From Pseudooceanicola spongiae (GTDB taxonomy: Bacteria; Pseudomonadota; Alphaproteobacteria; Rhodobacterales; Rhodobacteraceae), in NCBI RefSeq assembly GCF_014899185.1, contig NZ_CP045201.1, positions 3,263,501 through 3,327,500 on the forward strand: a DNA stretch of 64,000 nt, given 5' to 3'. A model generated the notes under the pieces. It was not told where the DNA came from, searched no databases, and saw only the letters and a list, made by a program, of their open reading frames with translations. The position numbers and the translations under genes were made by a program. Shown one piece after another: positions 53,507-62,092 of this stretch (within the stretch, counting starts at the first letter, position 1; each line of letters opens with the position of its first letter).

Positions 53507-55013
53507 TACGCCAGACTGGCTGAAGGCGGCCCGCGACACGGTGCAGGCCAGCACCCCCGGCCCCCGGGTTGAGCGGCGCGGCAGGGTCGAGGAGATCGGT
53601 GACGGGGTTGCGATGATCTCGGGCCTTAGCGATGTGCGGCTGGACGAGGTACTGCGGTTTCAGGGCGGGCAGGTGGGCTTTGCCCGCGTGCTCGACCCCG
53701 ACAGGATCGGCTGCGTGATGCTGGACGGCGCCACGGCGGTTGAGGCGGGGGATGCGGTGTATGGCACGGGCGAGGTCGTCAACGTGCCCGTGGGCGAGGC
53801 CCTGCTGGGGCGCATTGTCGATCCGCTGGGCCGCCCGATGGACGGCAAGGGCGCGATCGAGGCTGAGGATCATCTGCCGATCGAACGCCCGGCCCCTTCG
53901 ATCATCGAACGCGATCTGGTGACCGAGCCGGTGCAGACCGGGGTGGTGGTGGTCGACACGCTGTTCGCCCTTGGTCGGGGCCAGCGAGAGCTGATCGTCG
54001 GCGATCACTCCACCGGCAAGACGACGCTGGCGATTGATGCGCTGATCGCGCAGCGCGACAGTGACATGATCTGCATCTATGTCGCCGTGGGGCAGAAGAC
54101 CTCCAGCGTGCGGCGGGCGATTGATGCGCTGCAGGCAGAGGGCAACTTTGCCCGCTGTATCGTGCTGGTGGCCGAGGCCGCCTCGGCCCCCGGGTTGCAA
54201 TGGATCGCGCCCTATGCGGGCATGACCATGGCGGAATATTTCCGCGACAAGGGGCAACATGCGCTGGTGGTGATCGACGATCTGTCCAAACACGCCGCCA
54301 CCCACCGCGAGATTGCGCTGCTGACCCGACAGTCGCCGGGGCGCGAGGCCTATCCGGGCGATGTCTTCTATATCCATGCCCGCTTGCTGGAGCGCGCGGC
54401 GAAACTGTCGCCAGCGCGCGGCGGCGGGTCACTGACCGCCTTGCCGATTGCCGAGACGGACGCGGGCAACCTGTCGGCCTATATCCCGACGAACCTGATC
54501 TCGATCACCGACGGGCAGATCGTGCTGGATGCGGCGCTGTTCCACCAGGGGCAGAAACCGGCGGTGGACGTCGGGCTGAGCGTCAGTCGCGTGGGTGGCA
54601 AGACGCAGGCCAAGGTGTTGCGCAGTGCCGCGGGTACCCTGCGTCTGGACTATGCACAGTTTCTGGAGCTGGAGGTCTTCACCCGCTTTGGCGGCATGCC
54701 CGATGGCCGGGTGCGCCAGCAACTGACGCGGGGCGCGCGGATCCGCGAGGTCCTGCGCCAGCAACAGCACGCGCCCCTGCATCTGGCTGAGGAGGTGGCG
54801 CTGCTGCTGGCGGTGCAGTCGGGGCTGCTGGACGCGCTGCCGCTGAAGGCTGTGGCGACGTTTCGCACCGGGCTGGCGACGGTTCTGAACGCTGAGGCGG
54901 GCGAGGCGATGCGCGCCCTTGGTGACGGGGCGGAGATGAGCGAGGCGACGCGCGACGCTCTGCTGGATGTGATGCGCCGGTTCGCCGACAGCCTGCCGGA
55001 GGCCGCAGCGTGA
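53496..55013 (+). CDS. atpA: N-ATPase F1 subunit alpha
   Basis: The 505-residue non-catalytic subunit has a P-loop [13 protein letters not shown], the [24 protein letters not shown] segment and the [44 protein letters not shown] block ending with the arginine-finger region around [37 protein letters not shown]. Starts 11 bases inside the atpF end. The N-terminal region is shorter than in standard alpha, as known for N-ATPases. Confidence 0.95.
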   Translation: MPRDTPDWLKAARDTVQASTPGPRVERRGRVEEIGDGVAMISGLSDVRLDEVLRFQGGQVGFARVLDPDRIGCVMLDGATAVEAGDAVYGTGEVVNVPVGEALLGRIVDPLGRPMDGKGAIEAEDHLPIERPAPSIIERDLVTEPVQTGVVVVDTLFALGRGQRELIVGDHSTGKTTLAIDALIAQRDSDMICIYVAVGQKTSSVRRAIDALQAEGNFARCIVLVAEAASAPGLQWIAPYAGMTMAEYFRDKGQHALVVIDDLSKHAATHREIALLTRQSPGREAYPGDVFYIHARLLERAAKLSPARGGGSLTALPIAETDAGNLSAYIPTNLISITDGQIVLDAALFHQGQKPAVDVGLSVSRVGGKTQAKVLRSAAGTLRLDYAQFLELEVFTRFGGMPDGRVRQQLTRGARIREVLRQQQHAPLHLAEEVALLLAVQSGLLDALPLKAVATFRTGLATVLNAEAGEAMRALGDGAEMSEATRDALLDVMRRFADSLPEAAA

Positions 55014-55840
55014 CCGAGCGGCTGGCCGATATCAGTGCCCGGATCGAGGGGGTGCGGCAGCTCGGTGCGGTGGTGAATGCGATGAAGGGGATCGCGGCGG
55101 CGCGCGCGCGCACGGCACGCTCTCAGGTGCTGGCGGTCGACAGCTATGCGGCGACGATTGCAGAGGCGGTCTCAACCGCCATCGGGCCTGAGGCGGCGCG
55201 GGAAATGGCGCCTGCCGGGGGGGCGACGGGCCTGCTGGTGTTCTGCGCCGAACAGGGCTTTGCCGGCGCCTTTAGTGAGCGGGTTCTGGACGGGATCGGC
55301 GCGGATCTGGTGCCCGAGCGGCTGTTCCTGATCGGCACGCGCGGGCTGTCGGTTGCGGCCGCGCGGGGGATCACGCCGATGTGGAGCGGGGCCATGCCTT
55401 CGCACAGTCCGGGCATTCCGAAACTGGCGGACCGGATCACCAATGCGCTTTATACCGAGGTCTCGGCCGGGCGGATCGCGCGGCTGGAGGTGGTCTATAC
55501 CACTTGGGATGCAGGGCGGCCGTCGCTGCTGCGCCATGGGCTGTTTCCGATTGATCTGGCCGATCTGCCGCCCGCGCTTGGCACCCGCCCGCTGATGCAG
55601 CTGTCGCCTGCCGATCTGCTCGACCGGCTGGGCATGGACCATGTGCATGCGCTGATCTGCAAGGCCGCGCTGCACGCCTACGCTGCCGAAAACGAGGCCC
55701 GGATGGAAGCGATGAGCGCCGCCGCCACCCAGATTGAGCGCGAGCTTGAGGTGTTTCAGGCCACTCTGCGCCGGGTCCGGCAAGAGGCGATCACCGCCGA
55801 AATCATTGAGCTTGGCACCGGGGCTGCAGCCGCAGGTTGA
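55010..55840 (+). CDS. atpG: N-ATPase F1 subunit gamma
   Basis: The 276-residue rotor subunit has the N-terminal helix ([48 protein letters not shown]) and the C-terminal helix ([47 protein letters not shown]) that form the coiled coil. The start is GTG in a GTGA overlap with atpA. The last gene of the operon; its stop codon lies inside a perfect FNR-type palindrome (55837-55850), which probably belongs to the next promoter. Confidence 0.92.
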   Translation: MTERLADISARIEGVRQLGAVVNAMKGIAAARARTARSQVLAVDSYAATIAEAVSTAIGPEAAREMAPAGGATGLLVFCAEQGFAGAFSERVLDGIGADLVPERLFLIGTRGLSVAAARGITPMWSGAMPSHSPGIPKLADRITNALYTEVSAGRIARLEVVYTTWDAGRPSLLRHGLFPIDLADLPPALGTRPLMQLSPADLLDRLGMDHVHALICKAALHAYAAENEARMEAMSAAATQIERELEVFQATLRRVRQEAITAEIIELGTGAAAAG

Positions 55841-55850
55841 TCCGGATCAA
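55837..55850 (+). promoter_or_regulatory. Perfect FNR-type box upstream of phasin gene
   Basis: TTGATCCGGATCAA matches TTGAT-N4-ATCAA exactly and overlaps the atpG stop codon. Its centre (55843.5) lies 41.5 bases upstream of the start expected from a TAGGCT -10 (55873-55878), and the phasin ATG is at 55916. Confidence 0.8.
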
Positions 55851-55915
55851 CGTGGGCCCGGGCGAATCGCCATAGGCTTGACTCTGACACGTCACCCCAA
55901 CCTCCGGAGACTGAT

Positions 55916-56269
55916 ATGACCCGCAAGGCAGACACTGCACCGCAGACATCGGACGCCCTCACGCAATTCGCCCTTCCCGCGTTTGGGTCGATGTTCCAGA
56001 TGGGCACCGCCTGGATGGAAAACATTACTGCGATCAGCGCCGAGATGGCAGAGTTCATGAGCACGCGCCTGCAGCAGGAAATGGCGGCGCAGCAGGCCCT
56101 GCTCGGCTGCAAAAACCTGGGCGAGCTGGAAGCACTGCGGGCCGATTTCCTGAAAACCACGATGAGCGACTACATGGCGCAGGCGTCGAAAATCGCCGAG
56201 ATGACCGGCAAGGTAAGCAGCGAGATGGCCGTGGATCAGCTGCACCACCAGCACGCGACGCCGCTTTAA
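55916..56269 (+). CDS. Phasin family protein
   Basis: Phasins coat polyhydroxyalkanoate granules. The 117-residue protein is a single amphipathic helical domain (FALPAFGSMFQMGTAWMENITAISAEMAEFMSTRLQQEMAAQQALLGCKNLGELEALRADFLKTTMSDYMAQASKIAEMTG), matching phasin_2. It has no signal peptide or membrane span. It lies 123 bases ahead of the PHA synthase and has its own FNR-type box, which argues for low-oxygen granule formation. Confidence 0.8.
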   Translation: MTRKADTAPQTSDALTQFALPAFGSMFQMGTAWMENITAISAEMAEFMSTRLQQEMAAQQALLGCKNLGELEALRADFLKTTMSDYMAQASKIAEMTGKVSSEMAVDQLHHQHATPL

Positions 56270-56298
56270 GCGCACAAGGTCACATGGCGGCGGCGGGG

Positions 56299-56312
56299 CT
56301 GACACAGATCAA
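56299..56312 (+). promoter_or_regulatory. FNR-type box upstream of the PHA synthase operon
   Basis: CTGAC-ACAG-ATCAA, similar to the atpD box. A TAGGAT -10 at 56335-56340 gives a start near 56347, so the centre (56305.5) sits at about -41.5. The synthase begins at 56393. Confidence 0.65.
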
Positions 56313-56392
56313 TGCCGCGCCGCAGCGAGGTCCCTAGGATCAGGCCAAGACTCGACTGAGACTTTGACGCCATCCATCAAGGGAGACGCCGT

Positions 56393-58141
56393 TTGGATCC
56401 GCTCAAGACAGTTAAGACCGCCGCTTTGCCGGTGCCGGAACAGCCCTCGGTCTATGCCGAGATCGACCGGGTGGTGCATGCGGGCGTGGCCAGGGCGACC
56501 TCGGGGCTGGCGCCGTCGATGTTCGGCGAAGCCTGGATGGACTGGGCCGTGCATATGGCCGTGTCACCGGGCAAGCAATTGCAACTGATGGAGAAATCTC
56601 TGCGCGATACGCAGGCGCTCGCGGCGCAGGCCTTTAGGGGCGCGGCGGGCGACGCCGCCCCGGATGCCCGATTTGCAGGCGAGGGGTGGCAGGCCTATCC
56701 CTTCAACATCTGGGCGCAGTCGCATCAGCAGGCTTGGCGCTGGTGGCAGGAGGTCGTGACCGGCGTGCATGGCGTCACCCCGGCCCATGAAAAGCTGATG
56801 GCCTTTACCACGGGGCTTGTGGTCGATGCTGCCGCGCCGTCGAATTTTCCGGCGACCAACCCCGAGGTGATCGCAGCGACGCTTGCTGAAAAGGGCCAGA
56901 ACCTGGTGCGCGGTGTGCAAAACCTGGGCGAGGATATCGGCCGCAAGTCGGGCGCGCAGGCATCGCAGACGCCGCCGCATTTCGCCGTTGGCCAGACTCT
57001 CGCCATGACCCCCGGCAAGGTGGTGTTCCGCAACGAGCTGATCGAGCTGATCCAGTACACCCCGCAGAGCGATACGGTGCGACCCGAGCCGATCCTGATC
57101 GTGCCGGCCTGGATCATGAAGTATTATATCCTCGACCTGTCGCAGACCAATTCGCTGGTCAAGTATCTGGTAGAGCAGGGATATAGCGTCTTTATCCTGT
57201 CGTGGAAAAACCCCGGCGCCGAAGATCGCGGTCTTGGGATGGAGGACTATCGCCAGCTGGGCGTGGTCGAGGCGGTGGACGCGGTTCAGGCGATCACCAA
57301 GGCGGAAAAGATCCACGCGGTTGGCTATTGTCTGGGCGGCACCCTGCTGTCGATTGCCGCGGCGGCGATGGCGCGGGATGGCGATGACCGGCTGGCCAGT
57401 GTCAGCTTGCTGGCGGCGCAGATCGACTTTACCGACGCGGGAGAGCTGCGGCTGTTCATCAGCGAGTCAGAGGTGACGCTGATCGAGGACATGATGGCGC
57501 AGACCGGCTTTCTGACCTCGGATCAGATGTCGGGGGCTTTTGCGCTGCTGCGCGCACGGGATCTGATCTGGGCGCCGATGATCCGCGATTACATGCTGGG
57601 GCAGCGAGGTGACGACTTTGACCTGATGGCCTGGAACGGCGATGCGACGCGGATGCCGGCGCGGATGCATTCGGAATATCTGCGCTGGCTCTACCTCAAC
57701 AACGATCTGACGGAGGGGCGCTATCACGTCGGGAACAAGGCGGTCGCGGTGAGTGACATTCGCGCGCCGATGTTCGTCGTCGGCACCGAACATGATCACG
57801 TTGCGCCATGGCGCTCGGTCTACAAGATCCACCTGTTTGTCGACACGGAGGTGACTTTCGTGCTGACCAGCGGCGGGCATAACGCAGGGATTGTGTCGGA
57901 GCCGGGGCACGCGGGGCGGCATTTCCGCATCGCGAAGACGCCGCTGGATGCACCGTTCCGCGATCCCGATGAATGGCTGGCGGCGACGGAGCCGCAGGAG
58001 GGGTCTTGGTGGCTGGCCTTTGTCGACTGGCTGAACGCGCGCTCGAGCACGCCCGGGGACTTGCCGCCGATGGGGGGCACCAAGTCCGGCAAATATGCGG
58101 CGCTCTGTGATGCGCCCGGAACCTATGTGAGGCAGGCATGA
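56393..58141 (+). CDS. phaC: Class I-type poly(3-hydroxyalkanoate) synthase
   Basis: PhaC polymerises (R)-3-hydroxyacyl-CoA into PHA. The 582-residue alpha/beta hydrolase has an N-terminal PhaC_N region and the catalytic Cys313 in the lipase-like box GYCLGGTLLSIAAA, Asp468 in GTEHDHVAPWRSVYKIH and His496 in TSGGHNAGIVSEPG. The block ILIVPAWIMKYYILDLSQTNSLVKYLVEQGYSVFILSWKNP is typical of the family. The start is TTG 56393 after GGGAGA. The next gene overlaps its stop (ATGATG). Context with a FabI-like reductase, a MaoC-PTA fusion and acetate kinase links it to overflow carbon storage. Confidence 0.93.
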   Translation: MDPLKTVKTAALPVPEQPSVYAEIDRVVHAGVARATSGLAPSMFGEAWMDWAVHMAVSPGKQLQLMEKSLRDTQALAAQAFRGAAGDAAPDARFAGEGWQAYPFNIWAQSHQQAWRWWQEVVTGVHGVTPAHEKLMAFTTGLVVDAAAPSNFPATNPEVIAATLAEKGQNLVRGVQNLGEDIGRKSGAQASQTPPHFAVGQTLAMTPGKVVFRNELIELIQYTPQSDTVRPEPILIVPAWIMKYYILDLSQTNSLVKYLVEQGYSVFILSWKNPGAEDRGLGMEDYRQLGVVEAVDAVQAITKAEKIHAVGYCLGGTLLSIAAAAMARDGDDRLASVSLLAAQIDFTDAGELRLFISESEVTLIEDMMAQTGFLTSDQMSGAFALLRARDLIWAPMIRDYMLGQRGDDFDLMAWNGDATRMPARMHSEYLRWLYLNNDLTEGRYHVGNKAVAVSDIRAPMFVVGTEHDHVAPWRSVYKIHLFVDTEVTFVLTSGGHNAGIVSEPGHAGRHFRIAKTPLDAPFRDPDEWLAATEPQEGSWWLAFVDWLNARSSTPGDLPPMGGTKSGKYAALCDAPGTYVRQA

Positions 58142-58902
58142 TGGATCTGGAGAACAAGATCGCGCTGGTGGTCGGGGTGGCGAACCGGCACTCGATCGCG
58201 GCGGGCTGTGCGCAGGCCTTTGCCGATGCCGGGGCCGAGGTGGCGCTGACCTACGTCAACGACAAGGCCCACCCCTTTGTGCAGCCGGTGGCCGATGCGA
58301 TCAACGCGCCGCTGTTGCTGCCGCTGGACGTCGAAGCGCCTGGGGAGATGGAGGCCGTCTTCGAAGCGGTGCGGCAACGCTGGGGGCGGCTGGATATCCT
58401 TGTGCATTCGATTGCCTATTGTCCGGCGGAGGATCTGCATGGCCGGGTCACCGACTGCTCTCAGGCCGGGTTTGCGCGGGCGATGGATATCTCGGTGCAC
58501 TCGCTGATCCGCATGGCGAAGCTGGCCGAGCCGCTGATGCGCGGTGGCGGCTCGATCCTGACGATGACCTATTATGGCGGCGAAAAGGTGGTTGATCACT
58601 ACAACATCATGGGGCCGGTCAAGGCGGCGCTGGAGGGTACGATGCGCTCGCTCGCCGTGGAACTGGGGCCTCGGCAGATCCGGGTGAATGCGATCTCGCC
58701 CGGGCCTTTGCAGACCCGCGCGGGGTCGGGCATCGCGCATTTTGATGAGCTGATCGATGCGGCGCGGGCGCGTGCGCCCGAGCAATCTCTGGTGACGATT
58801 GAAGATGTCGGCGCCATGGCGGTGATGCTGGCGAGCGACGGCGCACGGCAGGTTTCGGGCGAGATCGTCCATATTGACGGAGGGCTGCATGTCCGTGCCT
58901 GA
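58138..58902 (+). CDS. fabI: FabI-like enoyl-ACP reductase (SDR)
   Basis: FabI reduces trans-2-enoyl-ACP with NAD(P)H in the last step of fatty-acid elongation. The 254-residue SDR has the cofactor motif VVGVANRHSIAAG, the SIAYCP segment and the catalytic Y-x6-K (YNIMGPVKAALE), then RVNAISPGPLQTRAGSGI. It overlaps the phaC stop and the next start by short sequences. A second FabI in a PHA-acetate operon may supply or drain acyl chains for polymer, or may be specialised for anaerobic growth (inference). Confidence 0.88.
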   Translation: MMDLENKIALVVGVANRHSIAAGCAQAFADAGAEVALTYVNDKAHPFVQPVADAINAPLLLPLDVEAPGEMEAVFEAVRQRWGRLDILVHSIAYCPAEDLHGRVTDCSQAGFARAMDISVHSLIRMAKLAEPLMRGGGSILTMTYYGGEKVVDHYNIMGPVKAALEGTMRSLAVELGPRQIRVNAISPGPLQTRAGSGIAHFDELIDAARARAPEQSLVTIEDVGAMAVMLASDGARQVSGEIVHIDGGLHVRA

Positions 58903-60292
58903 GCCCCTGCAATACATTGAGAACAAGACCTATGACGAGATCTCGGTGGGCGACAGTGCCAGCCTGACCCGGACGCTGAGGCCGCAGGATATCGAGCTGT
59001 TCGCGGTGATGTCGGGGGATGTGAACCCGGCCCATGTCGATGCCGCCTATGCCGAGACGGACATGTTTCATGGGGTGATTGCCCATGGCATGTGGGGCGG
59101 GGCGCTGATCTCGGCCGTACTGGGGACCGAGCTGCCGGGGCCGGGGACCATCTTCCTCAACCAGAGCTTACGGTTCGAGGCGCCGGTGGGCTTGGGTGAT
59201 ACAGTGGTCGTGCGCGTCGAGGTGACGGAGAAGCAGGCGAAGGGGCGGCTGACGCTGGCCTGCACCTGTCTCAACCAGAACGGCAAGATGGTGATTGAGG
59301 GCGAGGCGCGTGTGATTGCGCCGCGTGACAAGGTGCGCCGCCCGCGCGTGGTGTTGCCGGAAGTGCATCTGCATACGCAGGGCGCGCAATACGCCCGGCT
59401 GATCGCGGCGACGGCGGCGCTGCCGCCGTTGCCGACGGCGGTGGTGCATCCCTGCGATGCGCTGTCGCTGAGTGGCGCGCTGGAGGCGGCGCGGCAGGGG
59501 ATGATCCTGCCGGTGCTGGTCGGCCCGCGTGCCAGGATCGAGGCGGCGGCCAGCGCGGCGGGGCTGGATCTGGGCGGTATCGAGGTAATCGACGCACCCC
59601 ATAGCCACGCGGCGGCGGCGGCCTCGGTCGCGCTGGTGCGCGCGGGCCGGGTGGGGGCGCTGATGAAGGGGGCGCTGCATACGGATGAGCTGATGGATGC
59701 AGTGGTCGACACCGCGCTTGGCCTGCGGACCGAGCGGCGGATGAGCCATATCTATGTCCTCGACGTGCCGACATACCCCAAGCCGCTGCTGGTGACGGAT
59801 GCGGCGATCAACATCGCGCCCGACCTCGGGGCCAAGCGCGACATTGTGCAGAATGCGATCGATCTGGCGCATTCGCTTGGGATCGCGGTGCCCAAGGTGG
59901 CGATCCTGTCGGCGGTCGAGATGGTCAACCCGAGGATGGCCTCGACCCTGGATGCGGCGGCGCTGTGCAAGATGGCGGACCGGGGTCAGATCACCGGCGG
60001 GGTGATCGACGGGCCGCTGGCGTTCGACAATGCGATCTCGCCCGCGGCCGCTGCGGCCAAGGGGATCGTGTCGGGCGTGGCGGGGCAGGCCGATATTCTG
60101 GTCGCGCCGGATCTGGAGGCGGCCAACATGATGGCGAAACAGCTGATCTACCTCGCCGGGGCGGATGCGGCGGGGATCGTGCTGGGCGCGCGGGTGCCGG
60201 TGATCCTGACCAGCCGCGCCGACAGCGCGATGTCGCGACTGGCCTCCTGTGCACTGGCGCAGCTGTTCGCCAGCGCTGGGCGTTCCGCATGA
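58889..60292 (+). CDS. MaoC-type (R)-hydratase fused to phosphate acetyltransferase
   Basis: The 467-residue protein joins two enzymes. Residues 1-130 form a MaoC hotdog with the (R)-specific hydratase pattern G43-D44-V-N-P-A-H49 and FHGVIAHGMWGGALISAVLG. Residues 150-467 form a phosphate acetyl/butyryltransferase (ALSLSGALEAARQGMILPVLVGPRARI; ALMKGALHTDELMDAV; VLDVPTYPKPLLVTDAAINIAPDL). It would hydrate enoyl-CoA and convert acetyl-CoA to acetyl phosphate. The start 58889 has GGAGG and lies 14 bases inside fabI; ATGA overlap with ackA follows. The fusion is known in alphaproteobacteria. Confidence 0.9.
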   Translation: MSVPEPLQYIENKTYDEISVGDSASLTRTLRPQDIELFAVMSGDVNPAHVDAAYAETDMFHGVIAHGMWGGALISAVLGTELPGPGTIFLNQSLRFEAPVGLGDTVVVRVEVTEKQAKGRLTLACTCLNQNGKMVIEGEARVIAPRDKVRRPRVVLPEVHLHTQGAQYARLIAATAALPPLPTAVVHPCDALSLSGALEAARQGMILPVLVGPRARIEAAASAAGLDLGGIEVIDAPHSHAAAAASVALVRAGRVGALMKGALHTDELMDAVVDTALGLRTERRMSHIYVLDVPTYPKPLLVTDAAINIAPDLGAKRDIVQNAIDLAHSLGIAVPKVAILSAVEMVNPRMASTLDAAALCKMADRGQITGGVIDGPLAFDNAISPAAAAAKGIVSGVAGQADILVAPDLEAANMMAKQLIYLAGADAAGIVLGARVPVILTSRADSAMSRLASCALAQLFASAGRSA

Positions 60293-61473
60293 GCGAGGCG
60301 ATTCTGGTGCTGAACGCCGGGTCGTCGAGCCTGAAGTTCGCCGTTTATGGCGGTGCCTCGGGGGCTCTGGTGCCGGTGCTGCGCGGCAAGGTCGCCGGGA
60401 TCGGCACGGCGGCGGTGTTTTCGGCGCGCGATGGCGTGGGGGCTGCGGTGCCAGAGGCGGATCTGTTGCAGATTGCGCCAGAGATTGGCCATGACGCGCT
60501 GATCCCGCTGCTGCTGGCGTGGATCGCGGGGAATGGGGTGCGCATTACCTCGGCCGGGCACCGGGTGGTGCATGGCGGGCGGGCGCATGCCGGGCCCGCG
60601 AAGGTCAGCGCGGATTTGCTCGAGGAGTTGGAGGCGCTGGTGCCGCTGGCGCCGCTGCATCAACCGCATAACCTCGACGCGATCCGCTCGGTTGCCGCGT
60701 TTGCGCCGGAACTGCCGCAGGTCGCGTGTTTCGACACCAGCTTTCATCGCACACAGGACAGGCTCGCCCAGCTCTTTGCCCTGCCGCGCGAGATGAGCGA
60801 GGCGGGCATCCTGCGCTATGGCTTTCATGGGCTGTCCTATGACTATATCGCCGGGCGTCTGCCCGAGGCGCTGGGCGCGCGGGCCGAGGGGCGCGTGATC
60901 GTGGCACACTTGGGCAATGGCGCCAGCATGTGCGCGATGCGGGGGCGGCAGAGCGTCGCCACCAGCATGGGGTTCACGGCGCTCGACGGGCTGATGATGG
61001 GGCAGCGGTGCGGAGCGCTCGATCCCGGAGTGGTGCTGTACCTGATGCAGCAAAAGGGGATGAGCGCCGAAGCGGTGGGCCATGTCCTGTATGAGAAATC
61101 GGGTCTGGCCGGGGTCTCGGGGATGACCAACGATATGACCGTCCTGCAGGCCAGTGACTCTGCAGAGGCGCGTGAGGCGATTGCGCTGTTTTGCTACCGT
61201 GCCGCCGGAGAGCTGGCGCAGCTGGTGGCGGCGATCGACGGCCTCGATGCGATTGTCTTTACCGCCGGGATTGGTGAGAACTCGGCTGAGGTGCGGGCGA
61301 TGATCTGTGACCGGCTCGGCTGGCTGGGTGTCACGCTCGATATGCAGGCCAATGCAGCAAATGCGACGCGGATCAGCGCGGCGGGGTCGGCTGTTGCGGT
61401 GCTGGTGATCCCGACGGATGAGGAGGCGGTGATCGCCGCCGCCACCCATCGCCTCGGCACTGATCTGGGTTAG
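60289..61473 (+). CDS. ackA: Acetate kinase
   Basis: AckA converts acetyl phosphate and ADP to acetate and ATP. The 394-residue protein has ILVLNAGSSSLKFAVYGG, HQPHNLDAIRSV, the active-site loop FDTSFHRTQ, YGFHGLSYDYIAGRL, VIVAHLGNGASMCAM and MGFTALDGLMMGQRCGALDPGVV. The start overlaps the transferase stop (ATGA). With the phosphotransacetylase it makes ATP by substrate-level phosphorylation, in keeping with the FNR-type box at the head of the operon. Confidence 0.95.
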   Translation: MSEAILVLNAGSSSLKFAVYGGASGALVPVLRGKVAGIGTAAVFSARDGVGAAVPEADLLQIAPEIGHDALIPLLLAWIAGNGVRITSAGHRVVHGGRAHAGPAKVSADLLEELEALVPLAPLHQPHNLDAIRSVAAFAPELPQVACFDTSFHRTQDRLAQLFALPREMSEAGILRYGFHGLSYDYIAGRLPEALGARAEGRVIVAHLGNGASMCAMRGRQSVATSMGFTALDGLMMGQRCGALDPGVVLYLMQQKGMSAEAVGHVLYEKSGLAGVSGMTNDMTVLQASDSAEAREAIALFCYRAAGELAQLVAAIDGLDAIVFTAGIGENSAEVRAMICDRLGWLGVTLDMQANAANATRISAAGSAVAVLVIPTDEEAVIAAATHRLGTDLG

Positions 61474-61552
61474 TACGCAGGCGGGCGCTGAAAGGTAAGT
61501 TAGCGGAACCCGCCGTCTCTCCAAGGCGCTGAAGTTGGAAAAGGTGCCTCAC

Positions 61553-61900
61553 ATGACGACCGACGCCACCCTCTGGGGGCTGGAAGAACGCTTTTGGACC
61601 GACGGAGCCGAAAGCGCCCGCAGCATGACCGCCAAGAACGCCGTTTTCGTCTTTCCCTATCCGGCCGGCATCCTCAGCGGTGATACGATCTGGCGCGAAA
61701 AGGACGTCGCGCAGCGCTGGCAGTCCATCGTGATCAGTGAGCGCTTCGTCTCGCGCAAGGGTGATATCGCCGTGCTGGCCTATCGCGTCTCCGCCGAGCG
61801 CGGCGGCGAACCGATCTACGAGGCGCTCTGCACCTCGACCTACCTCAGGGATGACGAAACCTGGCTGCGTCTGTCGCACCAGCAGACCCCGTTGGTCTGA
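61553..61900 (+). CDS. SnoaL/DUF4440-like protein (NTF2 fold), function unknown
   Basis: The 115-residue protein looks like a small NTF2-like domain: WGLEERFWTDGAESARSMTAKNAVFVFPYPAGILSGDTIWR, then WLRLSHQQTPLV. Such proteins often act as small-molecule binders or isomerases, but no active-site residues can be assigned. The start ATG 61553 follows AAGGTG. It stands alone between ackA and ndvB. I cannot name a role. Confidence 0.75.
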   Translation: MTTDATLWGLEERFWTDGAESARSMTAKNAVFVFPYPAGILSGDTIWREKDVAQRWQSIVISERFVSRKGDIAVLAYRVSAERGGEPIYEALCTSTYLRDDETWLRLSHQQTPLV

Positions 61901-62092
61901 ACGCGCCCGAGCCCGACTTTTACATTCTGCGCCTGACACCGCCCCGCCCTTTGGCGGCGCGGGGCTTGCGTGTGGCCACCGGCATCGCTTGCCAGAACAG
62001 GAAGCTGAAATGCCGAAACGCCCTATGTCTGAATGCCACTTTGAATGCCGCGCCCGCGCGGGCGAGCCGTTTGCGTCGCGCCGGTGGCTATC

